This document shows positions 1 to 11,728 of a stretch of DNA of 64,000 bases, in pieces. Position 1 is the stretch's first letter; each line of letters opens with the position of its first letter. Under the pieces are notes generated by a model that ran no database searches, was not told the origin of the DNA, and saw nothing but the letters and a program-made list of their open reading frames with translations. Position numbers and translations under genes: made by a program. Source of the stretch: Piezodorus guildinii (lineage: Eukaryota > Arthropoda > Insecta > Hemiptera > Pentatomidae); NCBI GenBank assembly GCA_023052935.1, contig CM041294.1:86784616-86848615 (forward strand), given 5' to 3'.

Positions 1-356
1 CTTCCTTACTCTCCCTTCAAACATCCGTCATGCTCCTTCCCTATCATCGTTTAAATCCCTCCTCTTTCAATATTTCCTTTCTCTTCAGTCAGATGTAAGC
101 TAAGTTTTATTATACCAACTTTTGTAAGGCGAATTTCACTCTAATGTACTTATTTTAATGAGTTACATTTTATGTTTATTCTTATTTTTTATTTCTAGAA
201 GTTGTAAATAGAGATGATACTATGGGCCTTTCTTTTCTTTTTCCATTCTTGTGTTATTTAATTGTAGTTATATATTGTTTTTGGCCAGTTATAATTTATT
301 ATTTTGTCCATAATTGTTATTCTTAAGGGACATTGTCCCAGAATAAAGTTTTTTTT
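1..356 (+). mobile_element. CR1-like LINE, 3' end with ORF2 C-terminus
   Basis: Bases 2-103 are the last 33 codons and stop of a reverse-transcriptase ORF; the peptide contains LPSNIRHAPSLSSFKSLLF, the usual C-terminal block of CR1/jockey-group LINEs. A 3' UTR of about 250 bases follows and ends in TTATTCTTAAGGGACATTG..CCCAGAATAAAG, which can fold as a GGGAC/GTCCC hairpin next to a poly(A) signal. The same 3' terminus recurs at about 46711, 55384, 55611 and 63397. The element is truncated by the window edge and is followed by (CT)n(TA)n. Confidence 0.7.
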
Positions 357-370
357 TTCTATTCTATTCT

Positions 371-372
371 AT

Positions 373-442
<70 letters not shown>
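371..442. repeat. (CT)n(TA)n microsatellite
   Basis: A CT tract passes into a TA tract directly behind the CR1-like 3' terminus, so it probably grew from that element's simple-repeat tail. Confidence 0.9.
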
Positions 443-447
<5 letters not shown>

Positions 448-1095
448 TTAAATTTTTGTTATTGTACTGAACCCAAGATTTTTCTGCAGAGAAAGAGGTT
501 TATTTTTATTTGTTCACATAATATATATGTAATAATAAAGACTTGTATTGGAATAATAGTGCCGTAAAATGGAGTGAATATGAACAAAACTTCAATATTA
601 CTTCAAAGTTGCGTGAAAGCCACTTACTTTATCGTATAGGAAGTAATGATAGTGTTATTGGTTAGCCACCCCGTAAATAATACGATTTTGTTCTGTTGGT
701 AGTACTTATGACTTATTAGTTCAACCTGTGAAAAATTGTAGCATTTTTACTAATTTTTTTCTTTTCCACAAATTTTACCTGTAAGTATGAAACTGTTATC
801 TATATAGCTTATTTATTATCTGTATAGAGTTCTTTGAGTTGTCTTCTTGCATCAAATTCCTTGCTCAATATATTATTTACAACAATTTCTAAGCAAAAGA
901 TTTTTTAGATTATAGTATCCACATTTTCTTGAGTTCAGGGTAAATGGGAACACAGCTGTATTGGAATTAAGCAAACTCATAGGTTTGTCCCAACTCTAGA
1001 AGACGCTTATTTTAGCCCTAGTGAAGTTATATTGAATTTGGAAGAGCGAATCGGATCTTCTAAATCAGTCAGATTCTTGGGGTCTGTTTCGTTTA

Positions 1096-1906
1096 TCTAT
1101 ACTAATATTATAATAAAGCTGGAGAGTTTGTTTGTTTGAACGCGCTAATCTCAGAAACTACTGGTTCAAATTGAAAAATTCTCTTTGTGTTGGATAGTCC
1201 ATTGATCGAGGAAGGTTATAGGCTATATAACATCACGCTGCAACCAATAGGAGCGAAGAATCAGTTGAAAATCTAGGGAAAAACGAGAGAAATTAACATC
1301 GCATCCCAATGATTCCAAATGATTTACCTTTTTATTTTAAAATATTCAATTTACCGTTAAGTTATCTTTAATAAAGAAGCAATTAATAAATCACATGGGC
1401 AAATATTTAAACACGTAGGAATCGATTTACGTCAAGATCAGGTTGCGGAGAAAATCATTTACATATTCTGCCACAAGAAAATAAAACCAAAAATATCATT
1501 TACGTAGAAGTACCTTAAAATATTGGGTTTTCATTACCTCACCCGCCGTACTCTCCTGACATTGCTCCTTCGGATTTTTATATTTTCCGTTCCCTCGACA
1601 ATTTTCTTCTAGAGAAATCCTAAACTTTAGAAGATGACGTCAAAACGGTCTTTTTATAGTTCTTCAGGAGTAAGGACAGTGATAGTTAGAAAAAAAAGGG
1701 ATAATGGACCTTGCAAGCCATTGGAAAATGGCAATCGCTAACGGTGGTAACTATTTTGTAGATTAAATGAATAAATTTTAAGCTGTTCATCAATTTTAAT
1801 TTTGCCCAAATATCTCTAGCAACTTTCCGGACAACCCAATATATTCTTTTAATAGCGATCATAATAACGGATATTGACGCAGACGAAGTCGCGAGCAATA
1901 GCTAGT
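1096..1906 (+). mobile_element. Non-autonomous Helitron
   Basis: Starts TCTATACTAATATTATAA after an A and ends CTAGT before a T, the A^T insertion and TC...CTRRT termini of Helitrons. The body carries the widespread insect block GTTTGTTTGTTTGAA..CTCAGAAACTACTGG and the end GCGAGCAATAGCTAGT. There is no Rep/helicase ORF. It lies inside the 560-2345 TIR element and itself holds a mariner remnant at 1523-1839; without that it is about 490 bases, like the copy at 34815-35292. Confidence 0.8.
1523..1839 (+). pseudogene. mariner remnant nested in the Helitron
   Basis: Left end TTGGGTTTTCATTACC and right end ...CCGGACAACCCAA are flanked by TA on both sides, the mariner target duplication. Inside, one frame reads YSPDIAPSDFYIFRSLDNFL followed by a broken LEDDVKTVF.., the C-terminal end of the mariner transposase catalytic domain (the YSPDLAPSD block with the last catalytic Asp). 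The 5' two thirds are gone and stops are present, so it is a deletion derivative. Confidence 0.8.
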
Positions 1907-2345
1907 TAATAATATAAGTGCATACATCATTTACTGACATTTCTTCTTCTTCTTAAAGAAGTGTAATGCTTTAGAAATTTTTTATAATGTAAGAGACCTA
2001 GTTTCTTGAATAAAAGTGAATAAAGTGGCCTTTTTTAAAATATATCAAATAAAAAAATGTAATTGATGAAGCATTTTAAACTGTTCTCAGTGACCCCACA
2101 TGTTATAAATGGAAACACAATAACATTTTCAATGTCGTACCTATTCACCCCTACTGTGGGGTGGATGGGAACAGTAATATTATTTTTTTTTTCAAAATCT
2201 AAAATTAAAAAACACTCACCCAGTAAATAGTTTGTAATAGAGGGGATGTGGTCCTATGTATCGTTAAATTAAATGACATAAAAAAAAATTTTGTTATATC
2301 GCTCAAGATACTATAGAGTGTTCCTATTCACCCCTTTTTACGGTA

Positions 2346-3200
2346 ACTGATACCAATTTAAAGAATGATAATATCAAACAATGATAGGAACGTTTTATAT
2401 TTATGACCTATTCTATCAATTGCCTTTGATAAAACAATCACTTCATAGAAATATAGATATATAGACCAAAACAAAATATAATAAAATACAGTAACTCAAT
2501 AAAAAAAAATAAATCAATTACTTCATACATAAAAATAGAAATACAGTAATCAAAAGAAAAACAAAACAGGAAAACAAAAAAAGATAAGGATATAATATAT
2601 ACGCCAAAATATAATATACTGGCTAGTATATATATCGATAAAATATATACCTTGTAAATATACTAAAAAAAATTCCTAGCCTAGGTAAACGTTTACTCCT
2701 TAAAGGATTATTCAAAGCGATCACGTTTCAAGAAAAAACCTATCTTCCAAAAAAAAAGATAAAAAAAATATTAAAAGAATGAGATCTCTTTGAAAGGTTA
2801 GGTAATGGTTTTATCGCCTCAAACTGACTTTAATGGAAAAAAAGCTTTACCTACTTCCTTGCCCTTTTTAAGCGCTAATATAAGTCTTTTAACCCGCATT
2901 TTGGAAAATATCGCTTGCCACTAGCCATTTATGTTAGCTAAAGCTTTTCCTTGAAATTCCTATTATTCACCGACGAAGTTAAAACCTTATAAGGTGTAAA
3001 TAGTGATACTGCAACACATAATTTAATTTAATTACACATAATTGAACGTATTATGTATCATATTTGTATTGAAACACAGCTTTTGAAAAACATTTCGTAA
3101 TCAGATCCTCGTCTTTAAAGAAAGGTATTATTTTTTCATATCTTGAATCCAATTAAATTTGATCTCAAATAATCCTAAATATATTTGCTAATTAAATAAA
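2346..3200. other. AT-rich intronic sequence, nothing recognised
   Basis: Low-complexity AT-rich DNA with short A-runs. I see no coding frame, repeat family or splice-bounded exon. Confidence 0.5.
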
Positions 3201-3206
3201 CATCTG

Positions 3207-3680
3207 TTTGTTTGTTTATTTATTGAATGTCATTTATAGCCAATCTGGCTAATCAGACTTTGAAAGTTCTACATTCGTCTGTGAAAGATTTAATTCGGAT
3301 AGGGATCTCTAGCGAGGCGAGACCAACTTACATACGGCGTACGTGAACCATGTATTGAGATACGGGGGTAAAAATGTGAAAAAATTGGGATGGAGAAGAG
3401 TGGGAACGATTCTTTTTGGAGGCTAGGGCCCGAACTGGGATGAAGTGCCGAGGATGTATCTAAGTAATTGCAATACAAATCTGTCTGTTTTTTTACTTAA
3501 CTTAATTCTATGCCATGTGTCTAATCGGATAATGCAACATAGGGAGTCATAAATCTGCGTATGCTGATTTAATCAGTCGTGACCAAAATCTTACGGGATA
3601 AACAATTACACGGGTTTGAATTCGCAACATTGGGCATCAAAAAGCTGTTATGCTAGTCGTACTTTTATACTAAGATGTCA
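3207..3680 (-). mobile_element. Two degenerate pieces of tRNA-derived SINE family A
   Basis: 3207-3265 carries the SINE-A 3' end (GTTTGTTTATTTATTG then GGCTAATCAGACT, read on plus). 3485-3680 has the family's TCTAATCGGATAATGC block, a B-box-like GGGTTTGAATTCGC and AGCTGTTATGCTAGTC near the tRNA head. Heavily diverged; orientation from the order of blocks. Confidence 0.5.
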
Positions 3681-3734
3681 TACCTTAGCAGACCCGCCTT
3701 AATCTACTTTTAAATTCAGTCATAAATGAATCCA

Positions 3735-4325
3735 ATTTTTTTAAAATTTATTATTTATTTTACAAATGACCCCCAAGAATTGATAACAAATCCAATCTGG
3801 TGAGAATACAATTTAAAAGAGATTTATGTACATGTACAAAGTTATTGAAAGCGTTAACTAAAACTAAAGTTTACAATTTGTATTTTGTTTAATGAACTTT
3901 CTATCTTTTTGATATTAACTTTGTCCAAGTTGTTTAAAAATGTAGTCTCTTTCTCTTGAGTAAAGTCGCGTTCTCTCTCGTATTTTTTGCACCTGAAAAC
4001 TAAGTGTCGTGGTTCTTTTGGTCGTCCGCAGACTTTGCATTTTCCATCTTTTTTTATTTTCATGAGTTAGATGTTAGTGCACCCGTGGTTACTCCTCAGT
4101 CTTATGATTTGCATGTTGTATCTTGTAAGTTGTTGGGTTGTACCTTATAGAAGTCTCTCCCTTTTGATTGTGACTCCCAGCCAAAACTATCTTGCCATTC
4201 TTTTATTTCTTCTTTCCTTAAGTGTCTTAAGAGATCCATCGTGGGTACCTTGGCTTTCTCTTTCAATGGTTGCGTTGTCCCAGCAGCTCTGTCAGCATCC
4301 TCATTTCCAGATAACCTTACGTGTT
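3735..4325 (-). pseudogene. 3' fragment of a LINE with RNase H (I group)
   Basis: On the minus strand, bases near 4320 encode LSGNEDADRAAGT, the last catalytic block of the retrotransposon RNase H domain. After frame breaks, 3854-4063 encodes KCKVCGRPKEPRHLVFRCKKYERER, a C-X2-C..H-X4-C C-terminal motif as in the complete element at 47890-53582. A short 3' UTR ends in an A-rich stretch around 3740. RNase H plus this zinc motif points to the I group, not jockey. Confidence 0.65.
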
Positions 4326-4914
4326 TTTAAAATTTATAACAGCTACTAAAAGTAGTTTTATTTATGAGCGTGTATAACTAATGTTAGTTGAGTTGAAATC
4401 AAAATCTACTAGGAATAAATAGTTTCATAGCATTTCGAATATTTCAAATATTTCAATCCAAAATTGTACGACTTACGCTTACACTTACTAAAACTCGACG
4501 AACACGTGTAATAACTTACACGGACATACCAACATATTACTGCAATGACCTATCAGAGAAATGTCCATAAATCAGGGGAGAAGATTAAAAAGATGCTGGA
4601 TGCGAGATCTCCTGAGTAAACTGATAGTCGATCATGTCAAGTAGGTCCACTGCTACTGTACAGATCCTTCGTCATTGTCTCACATTTCAGCATTTCCTAC
4701 TGCTTCCACACATTTGCTGATAGTTCTTGCCATTTGGACGGTGCAATTAAATATTTTAAGAGAGAGAAAAAAAATTAGTACTCAAAAATCGCTTAAGACT
4801 GATGTAGTTTTCAAAATCAGAAAGGTGTGCTCCTGGGTACATCTAAACCCATGCCCTGTAAGCCTAGATTCTCTAACTTTATTAGCACATTTGGTTATTT
4901 ACACTATCGCTTTT

Positions 4915-5790
4915 TTACTTTAACTTACCTATATATGAAATATATATATTAAGGGAAAGTATTGCGATAGTGAAATTTTTTAAATTCCAGTTTTCACCGG
5001 AAATATAACGTTTAAGGGTTCCTTAATTCGAAATGACCAAATCACGCAAGGAGGTCTGTATCAGTGTATGTGGTAACTATAGCACGAAAACGAATAGTCG
5101 TACGAAACTGAAATTTTCTATTTAAGACAACTATAGGGCAAATGCCCGAGATGTTTAACGAATTTTTTACAAAAATCAGCTGACCGATAGTTCATACCAT
5201 GCATTCTGCACCTTTCAACGATTTTCTCAAAAACGGCTTTAACGATTTTTATTAAACTCGCTATATCGATGTAAAATTAATTGAGCATTAATATCATGTA
5301 GGTTTGATTCTGATCAAAATAGACTGAACGGGCTTAAAGGTCGATATTTTAAATTTTCATCCTGTAAAGAACCTCTAAGTTTGTATATTCGAAAAAAATT
5401 AACCCTATGGTCTTGTTAGCGTTGATAAAAAGTGGCTAATTATAAAAGTTGAACGAGTTTGGTAACAAAGTAAAGTAGAAAAGAACAAACATATTTTTTA
5501 ATGTAACTTTTGAACCTATGAACAGCGCCATAGATATATCATATGCCGTTGGAAAACTAAAGATTTTATAAAAAAATTTTATCTTATACGAAAAATTGTA
5601 AAATTTATTGGAGAGAGATAAAAAGCGGATAAAATTAACTTTATTCACTAATATTACGCAATAAAACATATGTTTCTATTGAAACAAATTAATTAATTCT
5701 TTGACCTTTTTTATATATTTCATCTCTAACTGTATTAAAAAATCCTTCAATTGATTTTTCAAAGTAAAGTCGTGTGTTGCGAGCATTAGA
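4915..5790 (-). mobile_element. HINE-like repeat, near full length
   Basis: Reads on plus from TTACTTTAACTTACCTATAT to GTCGTGTGTTGCGAGCATTAGA, i.e. both family ends in reverse orientation. The internal blocks for 'CGAGATGTT', 'ACCATGCATT' and 'AACTCGCTATATCGATGTAAA' are present. Non-coding. Confidence 0.8.
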
Positions 5791-6670
5791 TTTTTGTACT
5801 TTCAAGTGAACACAGCAGGTATTTTATTATTGTAGCTGTACTGTCAGCATGGGACCGATATCCTTCCTAAATGGCTATCCTCCGACCAGTGTCATCTCTA
5901 ACAGGACTCTGGGAACGCATGAGGGTAGGCTGCCTCTAGGGAGCGAATGGCTCGTTAGTGAACACAATGGGATCCTCTATCGGGGTTTATGCCTCAGGTA
6001 CCTATAGGATACAACTGTTACAACCGGCAACTATAGGTCTCTCCAACGCGAGTCTTTGACTATCAGAAATCTTTCGTAACATGCGCTGGTCCAATTGTGT
6101 ATCATTTACCTATCGCTATCTGTTGACACAATTAAAAATATTTCCTTGTATTGTTTCCTTTTTGTTTTCTAAGAAGTGTTTATTTTCATTAAAGATTCAA
6201 AGATGTCGCTTATTTAACCCTTTTAGTACCGGACGAAAAACGAGTGCCTATACGAAGATAACCGGACAAATATGCAACGATTTGTAAAAATGCTTATAAA
6301 AACCCAACTACAAATGATTTTTACATGCTTAAAAACACCACGTATTCGGGACGAAATAGGAAAAAAAAGCAATGATAATCATTCTCCAATACCAATTGAA
6401 AATAATACGTATAACAAAAATAACATATAAATTGAGTTTTATCTATCATAAATAGTTTGGACCTGATTAAGTGTCTGGTGCCGAGTGTCAATTCTATCGC
6501 TCCAGCGTAGAGTCTCAGATGATATTCTAATTTTTTCGAATCTACTAATTCTTATTATTATTAAGTATTATAAAATTTAAAGTACTTTAGAGAAAGATAT
6601 CAGCATTTAAACCCTGCCACACTATTTCAATCAGAATGAAACCTACATTATATTAAAGCCCGATAAATTC
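5791..6670. other. Unassigned sequence with a GC-richer island
   Basis: 5840-6070 is GC-richer than its surroundings (GGGAACGCATGAGGGTAGGC, GGCTCGTTAGTGAACAC) but has no long frame and no splice-like borders. It may be an unrecognised repeat. The rest is AT-rich. Confidence 0.4.
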
Positions 6671-6903
6671 TGGCTGGATTACCCGCAGGTAGTCCCAGGA
6701 ATTTTTTATAGGAGTAAAAATTCCTTAATTATTCCGTCCTTCGAAGAAGACGTTATAAGGTGGTCCCCAGACAGGACGATGTCAGTTACTCGTTAAAGAG
6801 CCCTATCCTAATTAAACCTGGATAGACAAAATTTAGGACTACCACTGTAGCATCGTCCAATTAGCCACAGCAGCATAAAGTGACGTTAAATATATAAACA
6901 ATG
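6671..6903 (+). mobile_element. tRNA-derived SINE family A, 5'-truncated
   Basis: Contains the family body: ACCCGCAGGTAGTCCCAGG, CCGTCCTTCGAAG, a long block ending AAATTTAGGACTACCACTGT and the 3' end CATAAAGTGACGTTAAAT. The tRNA head is missing. Confidence 0.75.
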
Positions 6904-7650
6904 ATTGAGACGTTGATTTCCAAAAGTTAATAAAGGACATTTTTTTTCGAAACTGATATTTTGACATATTTGAGTACTAATGGTTTAGCATTATCTAAAT
7001 CCGTCATTAGATTTTATTTATTATCTAAAAAACATAGAAATCCTTTAAAAACGTATTAGAAAATTCTATTTCATTTCAAAAGGTACTAAATCTACATTTC
7101 ATTTCATTCAAAAAGGTACTATATTTCCTACTATACGGCAAAAGCATCTAACCCCGTATTATATCACCATTAATTTATTGTTTTCTTCATTTTGTGCATT
7201 TTTATTAGTTCATTTAGTAAGTCTTGAATCACCGCTATTATTTTGCACAATAGTTTTAATCTAATAATCAGTTTTTAGGCTGTTTTAATCAAATTAATTG
7301 CCTTGCATCGGTTTTCGTAGGTTTCCAATTAAATTAAGTTTTTCATAGTACTTCTTCTTGCGGCCATATAAGTTTGATATAAAAATCTTAAGAAACTCAC
7401 ATTTTAATAGAATAATGGTATTTTATCCATAAAATGGTTGGCATTAGAATTCTCTGACCATGCTAAATATGAGAAGAAAAACTGTGCGTTATCTAACCTA
7501 ATAGACTTTTCTTTTTTTTTAAAGGTAAAAAACCGAAATAAAAGTTATTCATTTTTCAGTCTTTATAGTTAAATATTGTTTACTCGTAGTTAATAATATA
7601 AATACATTCGTTAAATTCATAGAAAGAATAATTATAAGTTAAAAAAAAAA

Positions 7651-8557
7651 TCTGGTGCGGACAACACACGACTTTCACTTACCTCGATTTTTAAAATCAA
7701 TGAAAGAATTTTCAAATACAGTTAGAGATAAAAATACGTGAAACAATTAAGGAATTAATCAAATTGAATTTATATAGAAACATGTGTTTTATTAAAAAAT
7801 CTATTATATTATTATCTAAAATAATCAGTTAGTTTTATCTTCTTCTCATCACTCTCTATTTACTTCTAAAAGCTTGCGTATGAGATGATATTTTTTCTAA
7901 AATCTTTAGCTTTCCAATGGTATATCATACATGTATATTACTGCTCTTATGTTCAAAAACGAAAAATTGCATTAAAAAAATATTTTTTCTGTGTTCTCCT
8001 TTAGTTGGGTATCGAATTTATTCACTTTATATATTTACCTGTTTTTCATCAGCGTTAACAACATAATCTAGTTATTATTATTGAATCTACAAAATTAAAG
8101 GTACTTTAGGGGAAGAATTAAAATATCGGCATTTAAGCCCTGTCAGACCATTTTTATCCAAATAAAACCTACATGATATTAAAGCCCAATAAATTTTACA
8201 TCGATATAGCGAGTTTAATCAAAATCGTCGGAACCGTTTTCGAGAAAATCGAAAAAAGGTGCATAATGCATGTTATAAAGTGCCTCTTCTGGGAAGCTCA
8301 TTTTGATGAAAAAAGTTTTATCACGTCTCGGGCGTATAGTTGTCTTAAATATGAAATTTCAGTTTCATAGGACTTACCGTTTCCGCCCGGGAGTTACCAC
8401 ATACACACACACACACACACACACACAGACCTTTTTTGCGGGACTTGGTTATTTGGACTCAGGGAACCCTAAAACGTGTATTTCCGTTGAAAACTGGAAT
8501 TCTAAAATTTTCACGATCGCAATACTTCCCCTTACTATATATAGTAAGTGAAAGTAT
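7651..8557 (+). mobile_element. HINE-like repeat, full length
   Basis: Begins TCTGGTGCGGACAACACACG, has the subterminal ACTTTCACTTACCT, a (CA)n core near 8400, and ends TAGTAAGTGAAAGTA. One of the best complete copies (about 907 bases). Confidence 0.85.
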
Positions 8558-8640
8558 AAAAAATTCATAATTGTACTTTATCATACTTTCTTATTATAGT
8601 GCTAAAAATAAATAAAAGGTCCTTTGAATATAGCTTTTTT

Positions 8641-8761
8641 CAGTCAAATTCATAATTTTTTCAGTCAAATTCATAATTTTTTCAGTCAAATTCATAATTT
8701 TTTCAGTCAAATTCATAATTTTTTCAGTCAAATTCATAATTTTTTCAGTCAAATTCATAAT
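8641..8761. repeat. Six 21-bp tandem repeats, left arm
   Basis: Unit CAGTCAAATTCATAATTTTTT, nearly perfect. Mirrored at 10465-10580. Confidence 0.9.
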
Positions 8762-9901
8762 GTCTTGTACCCATTTTATTAAGTTAATTTAATGAGGTTT
8801 TGCTACCAAGAACTTAACATTTTTCTTAAATCTCGTTGTTGTTTATCCATTTATCGTCACTTTATGTTACTGTGCTTAATCCGACGGTACAGCGGGAGTC
8901 CTAAGTTTTGCCTACCCAGGTATACTTAAGAGTAAACCTGGGTAGGCAAAACTTAGGGATCTTTTACGAGTTCCACTTATTAAATCTTTTAAGAGTCATC
9001 TGTGGTGCACAAATATAGGAGGATCTGCTGGTTTTAGACTTGCGACCTTACGCATAGAAGGCTGTTATGCTAGCCACTACTCCACAGGTGACCCTAAATG
9101 CATTCAACAAGGTGTTTGAATCTGCCGGGTTTAAACACGTGACTTTGGACATATTAATCTTTAACTCCTTGCTGAATACATCCAGGGTCACCTGTGGATT
9201 AGTGGCTAGCATAACAGCCTCTTTTAAAGGACGAAATAACCAAGGATTTTTACTCCCTAAAAGCAAATATAGGGCCATCTGATAGGTATGGACTAGTGAT
9301 CTAGTGGATATAAGGATGTTATGCTAGCCACTGCACCACAGATGACCCTCGATGCATTCAACAAAGTGTTTGAATCTGCCGGGTTTGAACCCGTGACCTT
9401 AGACATATTAATCCTTAATACCTTTTTGAATGCGTAAAGGGTCACCTGTGGAGTAGTGGCTAGCAAAACAGCCTCTTTTAAAGGACGAAATAACCATGGA
9501 TGTTTACTCCCTAAAAGGAAATATAGGGCCATATGCTGGTTTTGAACTTTCGACCTTAAGCATAGAGAGCTGTTATGCTAGCCACTACTCCACAGGTGAT
9601 CCTTTATGCATTCTAAAAGTTGTTTAGGATTAATATGTCTAAGGTCATAGGTTCAAACCCGGCAGATTTAAACATTTTTTTTTTTTTTTTTTTGCATCGA
9701 GGGTCACCTGTGGAGTAGTAACAAAACATCCTTCTATCCCCTAGATCGCGAGTTCATACTTGGCAGATGGCCCTATGTTTGTTTTTAGGGAGTAAAAATC
9801 CTTGGTTATTTCGTCCTTTAAAAGAGGCTGTTATGCTAGCCACTAATCCACAGGTGACCCTGGATGTATTCAGCAAGGAGTTAAAGATTAATATGTCCAA
9901 A

Positions 9902-10059
9902 CGTTTACTTATTTTGATTTTATTTTATGTAATTTGACTTTCCTTTTGTTTATATTGTAAATATTGTATGAATGAGATCCTGTAGCACTATTATTATTGT
10001 CTATTATGACAAATTGTAATATATACGAATAAAAGAAATAAAAAAAAAAAAAAAAAAAA
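9902..10059 (+). mobile_element. Poly(A)-tailed retroinsertion in the fold-back element
   Basis: 158 bases ending AATAAAAGAAAT plus a long A-run, flanked by an exact 12-bp duplication AATATGTCCAAA (9890-9901 and 10060-10071). This is the mark of LINE-driven target-primed insertion. The body resembles a short LINE 3' UTR; the source element is not identified. Confidence 0.75.
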
Positions 10060-10464
10060 AATATGTCCAAAGTCACGTGTTTAAACCCAGCAGATTCAAA
10101 CACCTTGTTTAATGCATTTAGGGTCACCTGTGGAGTAGTGGCTAGCATAACAGCCTTCTATGCTTAAGGTCGCAAGTCTAAAACCAGCAGATCCTCCTAT
10201 ATTTGTGCACCACAGATGCCTCTTAAAAGATTTAAAAAGTGGAACTCGTAAAAGATCCCTAAGTTTTGCCTACCCAGGTTTACTTAAGAGTAAACCTGGG
10301 TAGGCAAAACTTAAGACTCCCGCTGCACCGTCGGATTAAGCACAGTAACATAAAGTGACGATAAATGGATAAACAACAACGAGATTTAAGAAAAATGTTA
10401 AGTTCTTGGTAGCAAAACCTCATTAAATTAACTTAATAAAATGGGTACAAGAAATTATGAAATT

Positions 10465-10580
10465 GACTGAAAAAATTATGAATTTGACTCAAAAAATTAT
10501 GAATTTGACTGAAAAAATTATGAATTTGATTGAAAAAATTATGAATTTGACTGAAAAAATTATGAATTTGACTGAAAAAA
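10465..10580. repeat. About six 21-bp tandem repeats, right arm
   Basis: Unit GACTGAAAAAATTATGAATTT, the reverse complement of the left-arm unit, with a few substitutions. Confidence 0.9.
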
Positions 10581-10588
10581 GCTATATT

Positions 10589-11728
10589 TGCTTTCTTTAT
10601 ATAGAATAAAATCTAGTTATTCAACAAAGAAAGATGAGCGAGAATAAGGAAATATACATAACTTAGTAATTAACATTATAAAGAGGTTATCACTAATGTT
10701 GTATCAGAAAGATTATGATGACTGTTATCTCGCGTTATATTCTTCTAAATATTACTATATCCCTTTTAATACGTTCCAAAAAGTACTATATCCTTGTTTC
10801 ATTCCATAAAGTATTATACCCTCGTTTCATTCAAAAAAGTACTATATCCATATTATATTGTCTAGGAAAAGTACAATAATTTGGAAAAATAAGTCGGTAA
10901 CACGCTTAAAAATCAACTTTAGATTTTAATAAAAATAAAATCACGTAAATTGGTCCAATAGTAAATAAATGACAGATGTTTGCGTTTCCTGTAAAATTGT
11001 CTAAAGTTAATACAATATCTTTTTGAAATCTACGTCTCAATTGATCAATTTTATCAATTGATCACTTTTATTTATAAGCGAGGTTGTAAATTGACAGCCA
11101 TGAGATTTGCAAATAGCTCTTTAAAAAACGTTTAAAAGGACATCATTAAGGAAACTATTAATAACAAGGACACTTCGGAGGGATTTGTAAAAAAAAAAAA
11201 AAAAAATGTAAAAAGGAGACGCTTAATCCGATCCTGCCTTGGAAGAAAAAGTCTATCTCTGCGGTACAAAAAATTCTCTGAAGATTTTTTTTTCTTTTTA
11301 TATTTCTTAAGGACTCTCACCCTCCTCGAAAATATTCATGAAAGCTATTTATATTCTGATCGTCCTTTTTAATTATAATTTTCACTGCCGTAGTTCAATT
11401 AACAAATGAATTACAAAGACAACTTAAGTAGGAGAAAAATTAAAAAAGGAAAAAAAAAAACTTGCCTTTGTTAGAACGGTATTTCAAAGGAATATTTTAA
11501 CATTTTCTTCATCTAACTTGTTCGCGTTTATTTCTCGGAAGTATGATTTAATTTATGCAACATTATGTCCAGAAGTTGATAGGTTCATAACACTTTTAGA
11601 TATAAAAACAATTGTAATGTTTTAAAAATGTCTAAATAAGAGGTTAATTGTTCGGTTCATTAATGTATAACTAGTGACCCTGCTTCGCATGGGTCTAATT
11701 AAATGTAGTGTCATTTAAATTTAAAACA
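10589..11728. other. AT-rich sequence, nothing recognised
   Basis: Contains short repeats of 'AAAAGTACTATATCC' near 10780-10860 and A/T runs; no exon or element could be supported. Confidence 0.45.

Larger units (their letters stand above)
560..2345. mobile_element. DNA transposon remnant with 27-bp TIRs
   Basis: Bases 560-586 (TGCCGTAAAATGGAGTGAAT...) match, inverted, bases 2319-2345 (reading TACCGTAAAAAGGGGTGAAT... on the minus strand) at 23 of 27 positions. Without the Helitron nested at 1096-1906 the element is about 975 bases. Related stretches occur inside (gggtaaatgggaaca near 945; a GGGGTG/CACCCC cluster near 2140). I saw no recognisable transposase and could not fix a target-site duplication, so the superfamily is unknown. 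Confidence 0.55.
8627..10588. mobile_element. Fold-back element with 21-bp subterminal tandem repeats
   Basis: A near-palindrome of 1,962 bases. The left end AATATAGCTTTTTTCAGTC matches inverted the right end GACTGAAAAAAGCTATATT. Each arm then has six copies of a 21-bp unit (CAGTCAAATTCATAATTTTTT on the left), a shared unique block, a small internal hairpin (8901-8956; 10261-10312) and several rearranged pieces of SINE family A (GTTATGCTAGCCACTACTCC, GGTTCAAACCCGGCAG). The centre is near 9608. The arms pair along most of their length except where a poly(A)-tailed insertion breaks the right one. No transposase ORF; all open frames here are repeat shadows. Confidence 0.8.

Noticed and set aside
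8641..8761. Regularly spaced 21-bp repeats resembling a CRISPR array
   Set aside because: There are no unique spacers, the units abut, and the setting is eukaryotic; these are transposon subterminal repeats.
9048..9532. Several 70-80 codon frames on both strands of the fold-back element
   Set aside because: They repeat each other because the DNA is palindromic and SINE-derived; no protein family resemblance.
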